Shown here one piece after another: positions 1-9,443 of a stretch of 64,000 bases of DNA (the first letter of the stretch is position 1; every line of letters begins with the position of its first letter). Under the pieces are notes generated by a model. That model saw nothing but the letters and a program-made list of their open reading frames with translations. It searched no databases and was not told the origin of the DNA. Made by a program: the position numbers and the translations under genes. The DNA comes from CAYUYV01 sp050331455. Lineage in GTDB: Bacteria > Pseudomonadota > Alphaproteobacteria > JAJFIK01. The stretch lies in the NCBI GenBank assembly GCA_050331455.1, contig JBHJGV010000004.1:1-64000 (forward strand). Reading direction: 5' to 3'.

Positions 1-7
1 ATGGGGT

Positions 8-39
8 CCAGAGTATGGGGGCCAGAGTATGGGGGCCAG
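8..39. repeat. 14-bp tandem duplication
   Basis: The unit CCAGAGTATGGGGG occurs twice head to tail at 8-21 and 22-35, followed by the first four bases of a third copy. The unit length is not a multiple of three and no convincing gene covers it. The rest of bases 1-172 shows no recognisable coding region; it is simply the stretch downstream of the TetR gene that reads towards it. Confidence 0.8.
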
Positions 40-172
40 CGCCCTGCGTATCCCATGGCCTTGGCCTCGCCAAAGGGCCAACACCCCCATTGCACGCGCC
101 TGTTCACACCGCCGTAATGATACACATTAATACAGGGCGGGGCAGCCGGCGGCAATCCCAAGCCCGGTACTT

Positions 173-784
173 CTAAGGTGTAGCGCCTTGTAGAAATCCG
201 TGAAGACATGTGGCCGCTTCCCGAACGGCCTGTTCCGGCGGCGCGGCGGTTCCCGCATCGATCTGACGAGCATAGTCAGCCGTCAGAATGATGGAGAGCG
301 TAAAGACGTGGCGCAGGCGCCTGATGAGACTATCTTCCGGCACATGAGTAAGAACCGCACACACGCGGTCTTTGATGGTCACAACACAACCCGGCTCAAA
401 ATCTTGGACGAGATCAGTCAAATTGAAGCGGGGATCGGTGACGAGTTGTACGAGGAAATAGGCATAGAGGCGCCCATTCTCTTCCACACAGGCCTCAAAC
501 AAAGGGGCCATGGCTGCTTCGAGAAGTGCTCCGATATCATCACTTTTTTGGGTGGCATCAAGTTCCGCGATACGGGCCACACGAGCTGCCTCTATGGCAT
601 GATACCGCTGCGCGAAAATCTCTCTGATCAGGGCTTCAATGCCCCCGAAATGATAATGGAGCGCGCTCTCATTACGGGCGCCCGCCGCGCGTGTGATATC
701 GCGCACGGAAACGGTCCCCAGTCCTTGTTCTGCGAAAAGGCGTTCAGCTGCCCGGATCAGAGCCGCCTTCGTATTCTGACGCAT
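173..784 (-). CDS. TetR/AcrR-family transcriptional regulator
   Basis: A 203-residue one-domain repressor of TetR size. Residues about 5-50 form the N-terminal helix-turn-helix domain (AERLFAEQG, then VRDITRAAGARNESALHYHFGG), followed by a helical ligand domain. The start at 784 is chosen because GGAGGG lies upstream of it, whereas the upstream in-frame ATG at 820 has no ribosome site. It is divergent from the EF-hand gene and the RND efflux operon, the classic arrangement of a local repressor of an efflux pump, so control of that operon is a reasonable inference. The effector is unknown. Confidence 0.85.
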   Translation of the reverse strand: MRQNTKAALIRAAERLFAEQGLGTVSVRDITRAAGARNESALHYHFGGIEALIREIFAQRYHAIEAARVARIAELDATQKSDDIGALLEAAMAPLFEACVEENGRLYAYFLVQLVTDPRFNLTDLVQDFEPGCVVTIKDRVCAVLTHVPEDSLIRRLRHVFTLSIILTADYARQIDAGTAAPPEQAVREAATCLHGFLQGATP

Positions 785-844
785 TTTGGGTTGTATCCCT
801 CCACTTCTAATGATAGCCATTAAACCAAGAAAAATAGATCCTTC

Positions 845-872
845 ATTATAGAAAGCTTGGTCGAAGGGGCAA
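845..872 (-). promoter_or_regulatory. Putative sigma-70-like promoter of the TetR gene
   Basis: On the minus strand a perfect TATAAT (845-850) is preceded by TTGCCC (867-872) with a 16-base spacer. Transcription would begin about 50 bases before the start at 784, which supports that start over 820. The rest of the 342-base gap between 785 and 1126 holds no gene I can support. It must also contain the promoter for the EF-hand gene and presumably the repressor operator, but no clear palindrome was found. Confidence 0.5.
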
Positions 873-1126
873 CAGAGCCAAAGGTTGATACGAGAGCGTA
901 AGCGGTGGCGGCCCTGCGAGAAATGGGGGGGCGTGTGGCGCCTTGATCCTCGACCAGCGCCTTTGCGGCATGCCTGCACGACCATTGGGGCTGTACGGAG
1001 TAATGCGCCGGACATCCGGTAAGGGCCGCGTTTTGAGCGGATGGCGGCAGGGCAGAATGGACATCGATCCGGACCCGTCGATGTGATGGCGATACGCAGG
1101 GCCATGAGACCCAGTGGAGGGGAACG

Positions 1127-2359
1127 ATGAGTGTAAAGACAGTTTCGACGATCCTAGCCTTGACGTTTGTCTCGATGGGGGTGGCCCACGCAGCCGATGA
1201 CCAAGCGGCTGAGGAGCAACGGGTCCTTGTTCGTGAGAATTTCGAAACCGCCGATGTCGATGACGACGGTGCCCTGACACCGGAAGAATTTGAAGTCTTC
1301 ATGCGGGCCAATGCCGAAGATGAAATTGGCTCCACGAGCCGAATTGTCCGCTTCAACGCGTTTGGTCGGGCCTTTCGCACATTAGACAAAGATGAGGATG
1401 GCCTGGTCACACTTCAGGAATTCCGGAATGCGGCGCGTGAACAGTCTGGCCAAGATATATCCCCTCCGCTTACGGATGGAGAGGCCAGTGCTGACCCGGT
1501 CGAAGCGGAAACCGTGACAAGCGAGGCGCAAGATGAGGCGCCTGCAGGGGCACTGGAGCCAGAACCAGAAGAGAGCCCCTCCGGTGAGGACACGGTGGCC
1601 GACGGCGCGCCGGCCGCTTCGACCAGCGACGGCACGGGCGAGCCAGTTTCGCCGGAGCCTGCTACGGTCGAGAGCACGAATGAACCAGCCCTCGTGGCGG
1701 AAACCCAACAGAGCCGCACGACCGAGACTGAGGATACGGCCGCGACCGCCAGGCCGGTCGCAGCCGAGACCGCAGCGGCGCCGAGCCCAGACCAGGCCAC
1801 GGTCGTCCAAGAAAATTTTGGGCAGGCCGACGCGGATGGCAACGGATCTCTTACCCGTCAGGAATTTGAAGTCTTTATGCGCGCTAATGCTCAGGACGGC
1901 ATTGAGTCCGCGCAGCAGGTCGTTCAACTGAATGCCTATGGCAGAGCTTTTGCTCAACTCGATTCCAATGGAGACGGACAAATCGCGCTAACCGAATTTG
2001 CTGCCGCGAACTCTTCGTCTGCCAGCGCCGCGGCCACGCCGCCGCCCGCCGCAACACCGCCCACCGCGGCGCCTTCGGTGCCGGCGCCTTCGACAACGGC
2101 GCCCTCAGCGACAACACCGTCTTTGGATCCTCGTGCCGCGCAGGCTCTGCGTAACTTTCAAGCAGCCGATGTGGATAGCAGCGGGGGGCTCGACCTGGAG
2201 GAATTTCGGATCTTCCTGCGTGCCCAGGCTGCCAGCGATGCGGATGTGTCTCGGCGCATGCTCCGCAGAGGCCCTTCACGCCGCGCGTTCCTGCGGATTG
2301 ACCGCAACAATGATGGCTTCGTCACATTAGATGAGTTTCAGGCAAGCCAACGTGATTAA
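1127..2359 (+). CDS. Exported calcium-binding protein with six EF-hands
   Basis: 410 residues with a signal peptide ending near AHA-A at residue 22, so the protein is probably periplasmic or released. Six canonical EF-hand loops are visible in three pairs: DVDDDGALTPEEF (about 43) and DKDEDGLVTLQEF (about 86); DADGNGSLTRQEF (about 235) and DSNGDGQIALTEF (about 278); DVDSSGGLDLEEF (about 348) and DRNNDGFVTLDEF (about 392). The pairs are joined by low-complexity Ala/Pro/Thr/Glu linkers. A strong GGAGGGG site precedes the ATG. It lies 66 bases ahead of an RND efflux operon on the same strand, so co-transcription is possible. Calcium binding follows from the motifs; a role with the pump is only inference. 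Confidence 0.85.
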   Translation: MSVKTVSTILALTFVSMGVAHAADDQAAEEQRVLVRENFETADVDDDGALTPEEFEVFMRANAEDEIGSTSRIVRFNAFGRAFRTLDKDEDGLVTLQEFRNAAREQSGQDISPPLTDGEASADPVEAETVTSEAQDEAPAGALEPEPEESPSGEDTVADGAPAASTSDGTGEPVSPEPATVESTNEPALVAETQQSRTTETEDTAATARPVAAETAAAPSPDQATVVQENFGQADADGNGSLTRQEFEVFMRANAQDGIESAQQVVQLNAYGRAFAQLDSNGDGQIALTEFAAANSSSASAAATPPPAATPPTAAPSVPAPSTTAPSATTPSLDPRAAQALRNFQAADVDSSGGLDLEEFRIFLRAQAASDADVSRRMLRRGPSRRAFLRIDRNNDGFVTLDEFQASQRD

Positions 2360-2425
2360 TCGTTAGGACCGTTCACAGAGGGTGAAACAGTGAGCGGGCA
2401 GGGGCGGTGTGAAGGGGCGGATTGA

Positions 2426-3964
2426 GTGCGGTTAACAAGTCGAACCCGAAACGGGTGCTCCCGCGAACGGGGTGGCATTGAAACGCTCGTGGTGGTGCCG
2501 GCGGTTGTCATCGGATTGTCAGCATGCACGTTGACGCCAGAGGCCACGCCGCCCACCATCATTCCTGATATCGAAACGCTGCCGCGCTACCTGAATGAGC
2601 AGCAGTCTGATGAAGGTACTACCACGCTCAACCAATCCATCGCATGGTGGCGCCGGATTGGTGGGCCGGATCTTGATCATCTTGTCGAGCAGCTGATTGC
2701 GCGTAACTTCGATCTCGCGGAAGCCCGGGCGCGGGTTCGTCAGGCCGAAGCCCGAACGCGCCAGGCGCGCAGTGGTCGCTTGCCCGCCATATCCGCCAAC
2801 GGCGAGGCCAGCAGGACGCGCAGCCAAGGGCTGGACGGGTCCTTTTCTTGGTCCGATGGTTATGCCGTGGGGGCCTCGGGCAGCTGGGCTGCCGATATTT
2901 TTGGAGGCATTCGGACAGCCGAGCGGTCCGCCCGTCTTGCCGCCGCGGCTGCCCGCGCGTCCTATGGAACAAGCGAACAACAGCAGATCGCCGCACTCGC
3001 CAAGAGTTACGTGGCCGCGGCCACGCTTCAGCGCCGGCTCGCACTGGCCCTCTCCATCGCCGAAAGCTTCCGTGTCACCTATCAGTTGACTGATGAACGG
3101 TATCAAGCCGGCTCGCGAAGTGTGACGGCCTCGGATGTGCAAATTGCCAAGCAGAACCTGGACACGGCTCTCGTTGATATTCCGGACCTGCAAACACAAC
3201 TGACGACCCAGCTTCTGGCCATAGATGCCCAATTGGCGCGCTTGCCCGGCACTACGGCCCGGTCCTTTAGAGGCACGTTGAACGTTGACCGCACGCCTCA
3301 GGTGCCCGTGGGACTGCCCGCGACCCTGCTGACCCAACGCCCGGACGTGGCAACGGCCGAATTGCGCTACCGAGCCGCCTTGGAAGACATTGGATCGGCC
3401 CGGGCGGATCTGTTCCCCGCACTGACTTTAACGGCGTCTCTTACTTTTCAAGACGAAGATCTGTCCGGCCTGTTCTCCTGGCAAGACCACATTGCCAATC
3501 TCGCCGGATCCCTGGTTCAACCGGTCTTTCAGGGCGGGCGTTTGCGCGCCGCGATTAAACTGGAACGCGCGGAGGCCGAGGAATTGGCGGCGGCCTATGG
3601 GCGGACCGCCATTACCGCGGTGACGGAAGTGGAGACCGCTCTTGCTGAACAGGCTGGTTTCGCCGAGCAGCTGCGCCGGCTAGAAAGCGCCGTTACCTCG
3701 GCGCAAACGTCCAATGAGATTGCCCAGCGCCGCTTCCGTGAGGGCTTGAATACCATTCTCTCCGTGCTGGAAACGCAGCGGAGTCTGAACAATACGCGCC
3801 AAAGTGTGCTCCTGACGGAACAGGCTTTGCTCAATGCACGGATTGATCTTTTCCTGAGCCTAGGGGGAGCGTGGTTCGAAACCGACACCCCGAACGCAAC
3901 GGCAGATGTGATAGGGCGCGTCGATACACGAGAGCGCCGGAGTATGCTGGGTGAGGGGTCCTGA
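2426..3964 (+). CDS. RND efflux outer-membrane lipoprotein (TolC/NodT family)
   Basis: 512 residues beginning at GTG with an AAGGGGCGGA ribosome site just upstream. The leader ends in a lipobox (GLSAC, Cys at about residue 34), so the mature protein should be an outer-membrane lipoprotein. The body matches the OEP/TolC fold: two repeats of long helices such as AEARARVRQAEARTRQARSG and the family signature around LLTQRPDVATAELRYRAA. It is the first of three tightly packed genes (2-base gap to the adaptor) and would form the exit duct of the pump. Substrate specificity cannot be read from the sequence. Confidence 0.93.
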   Translation: MRLTSRTRNGCSRERGGIETLVVVPAVVIGLSACTLTPEATPPTIIPDIETLPRYLNEQQSDEGTTTLNQSIAWWRRIGGPDLDHLVEQLIARNFDLAEARARVRQAEARTRQARSGRLPAISANGEASRTRSQGLDGSFSWSDGYAVGASGSWAADIFGGIRTAERSARLAAAAARASYGTSEQQQIAALAKSYVAAATLQRRLALALSIAESFRVTYQLTDERYQAGSRSVTASDVQIAKQNLDTALVDIPDLQTQLTTQLLAIDAQLARLPGTTARSFRGTLNVDRTPQVPVGLPATLLTQRPDVATAELRYRAALEDIGSARADLFPALTLTASLTFQDEDLSGLFSWQDHIANLAGSLVQPVFQGGRLRAAIKLERAEAEELAAAYGRTAITAVTEVETALAEQAGFAEQLRRLESAVTSAQTSNEIAQRRFREGLNTILSVLETQRSLNNTRQSVLLTEQALLNARIDLFLSLGGAWFETDTPNATADVIGRVDTRERRSMLGEGS

Positions 3965-3966
3965 CG

Positions 3967-5163
3967 ATGTCGGATGATCAGCAGATCACAAAGGACACAG
4001 ACGACAGGAGCCCGCACAGCGACCGGGATGAACGCAATGGATGGCTCCAGATCATCCTTGTGATCGCGGTCCTCTTCGCTGGCGTGGCGGCCAATCTTCT
4101 CCTCTCCAGCGGGTCGTCGGACCCGGAAATGCGCACAATGGGAGACGATGCGCTTCTCGTGGACGTGGTCGCGCCGGTGATCGAGGATACTCGGGTGCGC
4201 ATTGTCGAGACCGGTGTCGTCCAGGCGCGCAACTCCATCGCTTTAAGCCCGCAGGTCAGCGGCCGTGTGGTCTGGGTGTCTTCAGATTTGGCCTCGGGCG
4301 GCTCCTTTTTGGCCGGAGAGAGTCTGTTCCGTCTTGATGATGCCGATTATGCCGCGGCCGTGGAGCGGGCCCGGGCTGACGTTGCCAACGCTCAGGCGGA
4401 TCTGGAACTCGAATTGGCCGAAGCGGCGGTGGCGCGGCAGGAATGGGCCCTGGTCAATCCTGGTGAGCCCATCCCACCGCTGGTGGCCCGAGCCCCGCAA
4501 ATCAGCCAGGCGGAGGCGAGGCTTCAGTCGGCCCGGGCGGCGCTCCTGGATGCCCAACTCGACTTGGCCAGGGTCGATTTTTCGCTTCCCTTCGACGGGC
4601 GCATTGTCTCGACCACCATTGAAGTCGGCCAGAACCTCAGTGCAGGTCAGTCTTACGGCAATGCCTATGATACCCGCAGTCTGGAGATCTCCACCCCGCT
4701 GAATGCCGATGCGCTCTTCGCCATTGGCCCGGCGGTCGGACGCTCGGCCCAGGTGCGCTTGCCCGTGCGCCGCCAGGATCAACAAGCGGCACCGACCTAC
4801 GCGGCGACAATCGTCCGTGCCGATGCTGAACTTGATGCGGAGACGCGCCTTGGTCGGGTCATCCTCACCTTTGACGAGCCGACACCGTTGCTACCGGGGG
4901 CCTTTACCGAAGTGACGATTGAAGGCCCTGTCATTGAGCAAGCCCATCTGATCCCTGAGCGTGCCATCTCCCAAAACCGCACGGTTTGGGTGGCCGATGA
5001 TGGGCGTCTTGCGGCGCGCAGACCACGGCTTTACTTCGTCAAGGACGGCAACATGGTCACTGATCCCTTCGATTGGTCCGACGGGGTCATCGTGACGCCA
5101 TTGGTTGACCCGGCCGAAGGTGCGCCGGTGTTGGTTAACGATGGTCCGGGAGAGGCGTCATGA
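3967..5163 (+). CDS. RND efflux periplasmic adaptor (membrane fusion protein)
   Basis: 398 residues with one N-terminal membrane anchor (about residues 25-45, LQIILVIAVLFAGVAANLLL). A biotinyl-lipoyl-like half (VQARNSIALSPQVSGRV), a coiled-coil hairpin rich in Ala/Glu/Arg, the second lipoyl half (FDGRIVSTTIEVGQNL) and a C-terminal beta-barrel follow. It bridges the inner-membrane pump and the outer-membrane lipoprotein. Its stop overlaps the pump start as ATGA, indicating translational coupling. The anchor is unprocessed, so the protein is held in the inner membrane rather than lipidated. Confidence 0.93.
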   Translation: MSDDQQITKDTDDRSPHSDRDERNGWLQIILVIAVLFAGVAANLLLSSGSSDPEMRTMGDDALLVDVVAPVIEDTRVRIVETGVVQARNSIALSPQVSGRVVWVSSDLASGGSFLAGESLFRLDDADYAAAVERARADVANAQADLELELAEAAVARQEWALVNPGEPIPPLVARAPQISQAEARLQSARAALLDAQLDLARVDFSLPFDGRIVSTTIEVGQNLSAGQSYGNAYDTRSLEISTPLNADALFAIGPAVGRSAQVRLPVRRQDQQAAPTYAATIVRADAELDAETRLGRVILTFDEPTPLLPGAFTEVTIEGPVIEQAHLIPERAISQNRTVWVADDGRLAARRPRLYFVKDGNMVTDPFDWSDGVIVTPLVDPAEGAPVLVNDGPGEAS

Positions 5164-8100
5164 CAGCGGCGCCTGGCGACCAGCGTGGTGGGATCATCGC
5201 ATGGTTTGCGAGAAACTCCGTCGCGGCCAATCTGTTCATGGCCATCTTGTTCATTGGTGGTTTGGTTACGTTGGGGCAAACCAACTCCGAGGTTTTCCCT
5301 GAGATTGATCCGCGTACTGTCACGGTATCGGTACCCTATCCCGGCGCCACCCCTGAGGAGGTGGAAGACAGCATCACCCGCCGAGCCGAAGAAGCCGTCA
5401 TGGGGCTTCAGGGGGTGAGCCGCGTGACATCCAAAGCCTCGGTCGGGTCAGGCACGCTCACCATAGAGCTGTCTGATTTTGCCGATGCCCAGGATGTCAA
5501 GAGCGACGTCCAAGCCGCGATAGATCAGCTGACTGACTTCCCGCCGGAAGACGCGGAAGAGCCTGAGATCGAAGTGACGACGGCTGTTTCTGGTGTCATG
5601 CGTCTTGTCGTGGCTGGTGATGTGGGAGAGCGGGCCTTAAGGCTCGCAGCCGAGCGCATTCAGCGGGATCTTCTTGCCGGTGGGCGGATCAGTTTGGTGA
5701 CGATCCAGGGCGCGCGAGAGTATGAAATGTCGATCGAGGTGCCTCAAACCACTTTGAGAGAATACGGCCTCAGCATTGATCAGGTGGCCCGGGCCATCCG
5801 CGCCGCGTCGGTTAATCTTTCGGGCGGCACGGTCCGCACGGCAGCAGGCGATATTTTGTTGCGCACGGATCAAGAGGCGCGGACAGCCGAAGAATTTGCG
5901 ACGATTGTCATTCTGAGTGACTTCGAGGGCCGGCGTGTGCTCTTGGGCGATATTGCCCGGATTGTGGACGGCTTTGAGGAAGTGCCGCTCATCAACACTT
6001 ATAATGGCAAGCCCGCCCTGTTCCTGCAGATCGATCGGTCCGGTGACGAAGACGCCTTCGATATTGCGGGCGCGGTCAAGACATTCCTGGCCGACTACCG
6101 CCCTCCAACCGGCATTGAGTTGCTGATCGCGTCGGACAACACGAACGTCATCAGTGATCGGGTGAACCTCCTGACCCGGAACGCGCTCATGGGTTTGGCG
6201 CTGGTGTTTGTATTCCTGACACTGACGCTGGATTTGCGTCTTGCCTTCTGGACGACGGTTGGCATTCCCATTGCCTTTCTGGGTGGGTTCATTCTGTTTG
6301 GGCAGTTCGTCACCATCAATATGGTGACTTTGTTCGCGCTCATCATGGTGCTGGGTATCGTGGTCGATGACGCCATCGTGGTCGGCGAAAACATTTATGA
6401 AAAACAGACCATAGGCGGCTCGGTCGAAGGCGCGGCCATCGATGGCGCGGTCGGCGTGCTGGCCCCCGTAGTGGTTGGTGTGCTGACGTCCATGGCAGTA
6501 TTTGCGCCTTTGCTCAATTCAACGGGCACTCTTGGGCAGATCTTGCATCCCGTCCCCATTGTTGTGTTGAGTGTGTTGCTCATCTCGCTTGTTGAGGTTT
6601 TCCTCATCCTGCCGGCCCATCTCGTCCATGGTGGTGAGTGGAGTGTGGGGCCGATGAAGCGGCTCAAGCATGCCGTTCAAGAAGGGCTTTATGCGATCCG
6701 GGACCGCGCTTTGCTGCCGGTGGTTCTGGCGGCTATGCGGCTGCCCTTTCTGACCTTAGCGACTTTCGTTGCCATCCTGATTGCTTTTGCGGGTGTCTTC
6801 ACCGGTGGGCATGTTCGGTTCGTGTTCTTTCCCGTGGTCGAAGGCGACCGGATCACCGTGACTCTCGAAATGCCAGGGGGCGCCCCGTTTGAGCAAACCG
6901 AAGCGGCCATGGATCGAATTGTCGATGCCGGCTACAGAGCCGTGGGCGGCAGGTCGTCCGAGCTCTTCAGTAGTCTTTCGGTGACGATTGGCGGGCGGTT
7001 GGTGTCCGGGTTCGGCTCTGCGGGCACCAATACCCAGTCCGAACTGGCCAGCGCGACACTAGAGCTGACCCCGGCGGGTGAGCGTGATCTGAGTGCCGCG
7101 GCCATCGAGCGGCGATGGCGCCAGGAAGTGGGCCAGATCCCAGGCATCAAAAGCCTGATCTTCAATTCCGCAGGGTTGTCGGGTGGGGATGATATCAGTT
7201 TCGATCTATCCCACACGGATGATATAAAGCTCAATAGCGCGGTGGACGAGTTGAGCGCGGCGTTAGCGTTGATCGAAGGCGTGTCTGAAATCGAAACCAG
7301 CACCGAGCCCGGTAAGCGGCAGTTGGAATTCTCTTTGAAACCGATTGGCGTTGCCGCAGGTTTGACCGTCGAGGATTTGGCTCAGCATATTCGCCGCTCT
7401 TATTTCGGCGAAGAAGTGCAGCGTATCCAGCGCGGCAGTGAGGAAGTGAAGGTTTATGTGCGCTTACCGTTGAGCGAGCGGCAAAGCCTGGCTAATCTTG
7501 TCGCTTTGCGCATCCCTTTGCCAGATGGCAGCGACGTGGCCCTGCGCACTGTAGCGGACGTGACCGAGACACGGAGTTTCGCCTCGATCAGTCGGGTCAA
7601 CGGACAGCGTGTCGTAACCGTCAGTGCGGATATCGACGAGGCCATTACGACACCCACCGATGTCAATCGGCTCATTGAAAGAGAGATCCTGCCAAGGCTC
7701 CTGGCGCAGGATCGCGCCTTGCGCTTCAGCCAAGAAGGCCAGGCCCGTGATCAAGCTGAAGATCTCTCCGCCTTGGCGCGTAATCTGTTGCTGGCCGTTG
7801 CGGTGATGTATGTCCTCCTGGCGAGCGTTCTGCGCTCTTACATCCAACCTCTGATCATCGTTGCGGTGATCCCGTTTGGCCTGGTGGGTGCTGTCCTCGG
7901 GCATATGGCTTTAGGCTATGATGTCACCTTTTTGTCCCTCTTCGGCGTGGCCGCGCTCTCTGGCGTTGTGGTGAACGACAGCATCGTGCTCATCGACTAT
8001 TTCAACGAGCTTGAGAAACGTGGAGAGACCACAAGGTGGCAGAATATCGTCACGGCGGTCCGTCGGCGCTTCCGCCCTATTGTGCTCACGACACTGACGA

Positions 8101-8273
8101 CATTTCTCGGCCTTGTTCCGATGATCGCGGAAACCAGCCTGCAGGCGCAATTCCTCGTACCCATGGCGCTTAGTCTTGGCTTTGGTATTCTGTTCGCCAG
8201 TCTGGTCATTTTAATTCTGGTGCCGGCCTGTCTGGCAATCGGTGCGCCCCGTGAGCCAAGCGCGGTACGCTGA
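5160..8273 (+). CDS. RND efflux inner-membrane transporter (AcrB/MMPL-like)
   Basis: 1037 residues, the usual length for HAE-type RND pumps. It has an N-terminal membrane segment (SVAANLFMAILFIGGLVTLG), two large periplasmic loops and two bundles of membrane helices. The proton-relay pair of acidic residues is present in helix 4 (VLGIVVDDAIVVGENIYE). The second half repeats the fold (ALSGVVVNDSIVLIDY). It is last in the lipoprotein-adaptor-pump operon and runs on the proton gradient. It could export drugs, lipids or other amphiphiles; the sequence does not decide. Confidence 0.95.
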   Translation: MTAAPGDQRGGIIAWFARNSVAANLFMAILFIGGLVTLGQTNSEVFPEIDPRTVTVSVPYPGATPEEVEDSITRRAEEAVMGLQGVSRVTSKASVGSGTLTIELSDFADAQDVKSDVQAAIDQLTDFPPEDAEEPEIEVTTAVSGVMRLVVAGDVGERALRLAAERIQRDLLAGGRISLVTIQGAREYEMSIEVPQTTLREYGLSIDQVARAIRAASVNLSGGTVRTAAGDILLRTDQEARTAEEFATIVILSDFEGRRVLLGDIARIVDGFEEVPLINTYNGKPALFLQIDRSGDEDAFDIAGAVKTFLADYRPPTGIELLIASDNTNVISDRVNLLTRNALMGLALVFVFLTLTLDLRLAFWTTVGIPIAFLGGFILFGQFVTINMVTLFALIMVLGIVVDDAIVVGENIYEKQTIGGSVEGAAIDGAVGVLAPVVVGVLTSMAVFAPLLNSTGTLGQILHPVPIVVLSVLLISLVEVFLILPAHLVHGGEWSVGPMKRLKHAVQEGLYAIRDRALLPVVLAAMRLPFLTLATFVAILIAFAGVFTGGHVRFVFFPVVEGDRITVTLEMPGGAPFEQTEAAMDRIVDAGYRAVGGRSSELFSSLSVTIGGRLVSGFGSAGTNTQSELASATLELTPAGERDLSAAAIERRWRQEVGQIPGIKSLIFNSAGLSGGDDISFDLSHTDDIKLNSAVDELSAALALIEGVSEIETSTEPGKRQLEFSLKPIGVAAGLTVEDLAQHIRRSYFGEEVQRIQRGSEEVKVYVRLPLSERQSLANLVALRIPLPDGSDVALRTVADVTETRSFASISRVNGQRVVTVSADIDEAITTPTDVNRLIEREILPRLLAQDRALRFSQEGQARDQAEDLSALARNLLLAVAVMYVLLASVLRSYIQPLIIVAVIPFGLVGAVLGHMALGYDVTFLSLFGVAALSGVVVNDSIVLIDYFNELEKRGETTRWQNIVTAVRRRFRPIVLTTLTTFLGLVPMIAETSLQAQFLVPMALSLGFGILFASLVILILVPACLAIGAPREPSAVR

Positions 8274-8334
8274 TCAGGAACTGGCCCCCTCGCGCGGTTG
8301 CGCTAAATACACAAACATCATCGTGGAGGCAGAG

Positions 8335-9123
8335 ATGTCCGTACCTTTATTGCTTGAGCGCCGCGACGCGGTCGCCATCATCTCCATCAACGATGCGCCG
8401 CGCAATCGGATGTCCCTAGAGTTTATGGATCAGCTCGAAGGCACTCTGCGTGACCTCGCGGTCGATAACACCGTGCGGGCCCTGGTTTTCACTGCGGAAG
8501 GGACAGAGAATTTCTCCGTCGGGATGAATTTGAAACAGCTCCCCGAGGGCATTCAGGCAAAGGGCAGCGTAGATGGCCTTTTTGATCAAAGGCTGCGGGT
8601 TCTTGAAATGATCGAGCGGATGGGCAAACCCTCTGTCGTCACATTGTTTGGGTACTGCTTGGGTGGCGGTCTTGAATTGCCGCTCGCTTGTCATTTCCGT
8701 CTTGCAGCGGAAGAGGGAGCACAGATCGGCCTTCCGGAAATGGATCTCGGCACCGTTCCGGCTTGGGGGGGCAGTGCGCGACTGGCCAGATGTGTCGGGA
8801 GAGATCATGCGCTCGATATGATTCTCAGGGCAAAGAAGATATCGGGGCCTGAAGCCTTGCGCATCGGGCTCGTGAACGAGGTTTGGCCCCTGGAGGATCT
8901 GAAGGATCGCGCCATATCCCTCGCGCAAGAGGTGGCGGCCATGCCAAGGCTGGCCGTGAAGGGGGTCATGGACTGCATTGTGGGTCACGAGACCAAAAGC
9001 TTGCATGAATCGCTGGCGGACGAACGGCGAGCGGTGCACCTGACAATGGGCACCCCGGATGCAAGAGAAGGCATTATGGCCTTCCTCGAAAAGCGGCGCC
9101 CCCTCTTCAATCAAGACGACTAG
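8335..9123 (+). CDS. Enoyl-CoA hydratase/isomerase family protein
   Basis: 262 residues in the crotonase fold. The CoA-binding oxyanion region is seen in NFSVGMNLKQ, and the helix YCLGGGLELPLACHFRLA and the segment IGLPEMDLGTVPAWGG give the usual second oxyanion Gly and an active-site Glu. The start at 8335 follows GTGGAGGCAGAG; an upstream in-frame start at 8242 would overlap the pump gene and lacks a site. The TAG stop lies inside the inverted end of a palindromic repeat element, so the last codons may have been altered by its insertion. Fatty-acid or aromatic acyl-CoA metabolism is likely; the exact substrate is unknown. Confidence 0.9.
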   Translation: MSVPLLLERRDAVAIISINDAPRNRMSLEFMDQLEGTLRDLAVDNTVRALVFTAEGTENFSVGMNLKQLPEGIQAKGSVDGLFDQRLRVLEMIERMGKPSVVTLFGYCLGGGLELPLACHFRLAAEEGAQIGLPEMDLGTVPAWGGSARLARCVGRDHALDMILRAKKISGPEALRIGLVNEVWPLEDLKDRAISLAQEVAAMPRLAVKGVMDCIVGHETKSLHESLADERRAVHLTMGTPDAREGIMAFLEKRRPLFNQDD

Positions 9124-9226
9124 AGCCGTTTCAATGAAAACCAGATCATTGAAACGGCTGTCGGTCTTTGGTTTGGCGCGCTTTCCGGGCGGAAAACTGC
9201 GCACACCTTTCCTGAAAGCGCTCTAG
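9120..9226. repeat. CTAGAGC-bounded palindromic intergenic element
   Basis: A 107-base element with perfect 7-base inverted ends, CTAGAGC at 9120-9126 and GCTCTAG at 9220-9226. Inside is a further inverted repeat, CGTTTCAATG (9127-9136) pairing with CATTGAAACG (9147-9156). Elements with this end sequence are widespread between genes in alphaproteobacteria. The stop codon of the preceding gene is the TAG at its left end. The rest of the gap to 9444 has no gene I can support. Confidence 0.75.
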
Positions 9227-9443
9227 GCTCCACACTCACTTGAACTGACCGAAAATCATCGGAAGCAGACCTTGCTCTTGGTGAGGTTATCTCTCGCGCA
9301 TTTATTGTTTCACACCTCTCCTATTCCAGGGGCATTCGGCCCCGCAGGCTGCCTCGTCGTTGGTGTGCGCCTGGCCAAAAAGACAAGGAGCAGATTTCGC
9401 ATAGACTTTTCCGGTACCGACATGCGACTGAATCGCTGCGGGG

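Noticed and set aside
200..823. Plus-strand open frame of 207 residues opposite the TetR gene
   Set aside because: It is the antisense shadow of a well-supported TetR regulator with no family resemblance or ribosome site.
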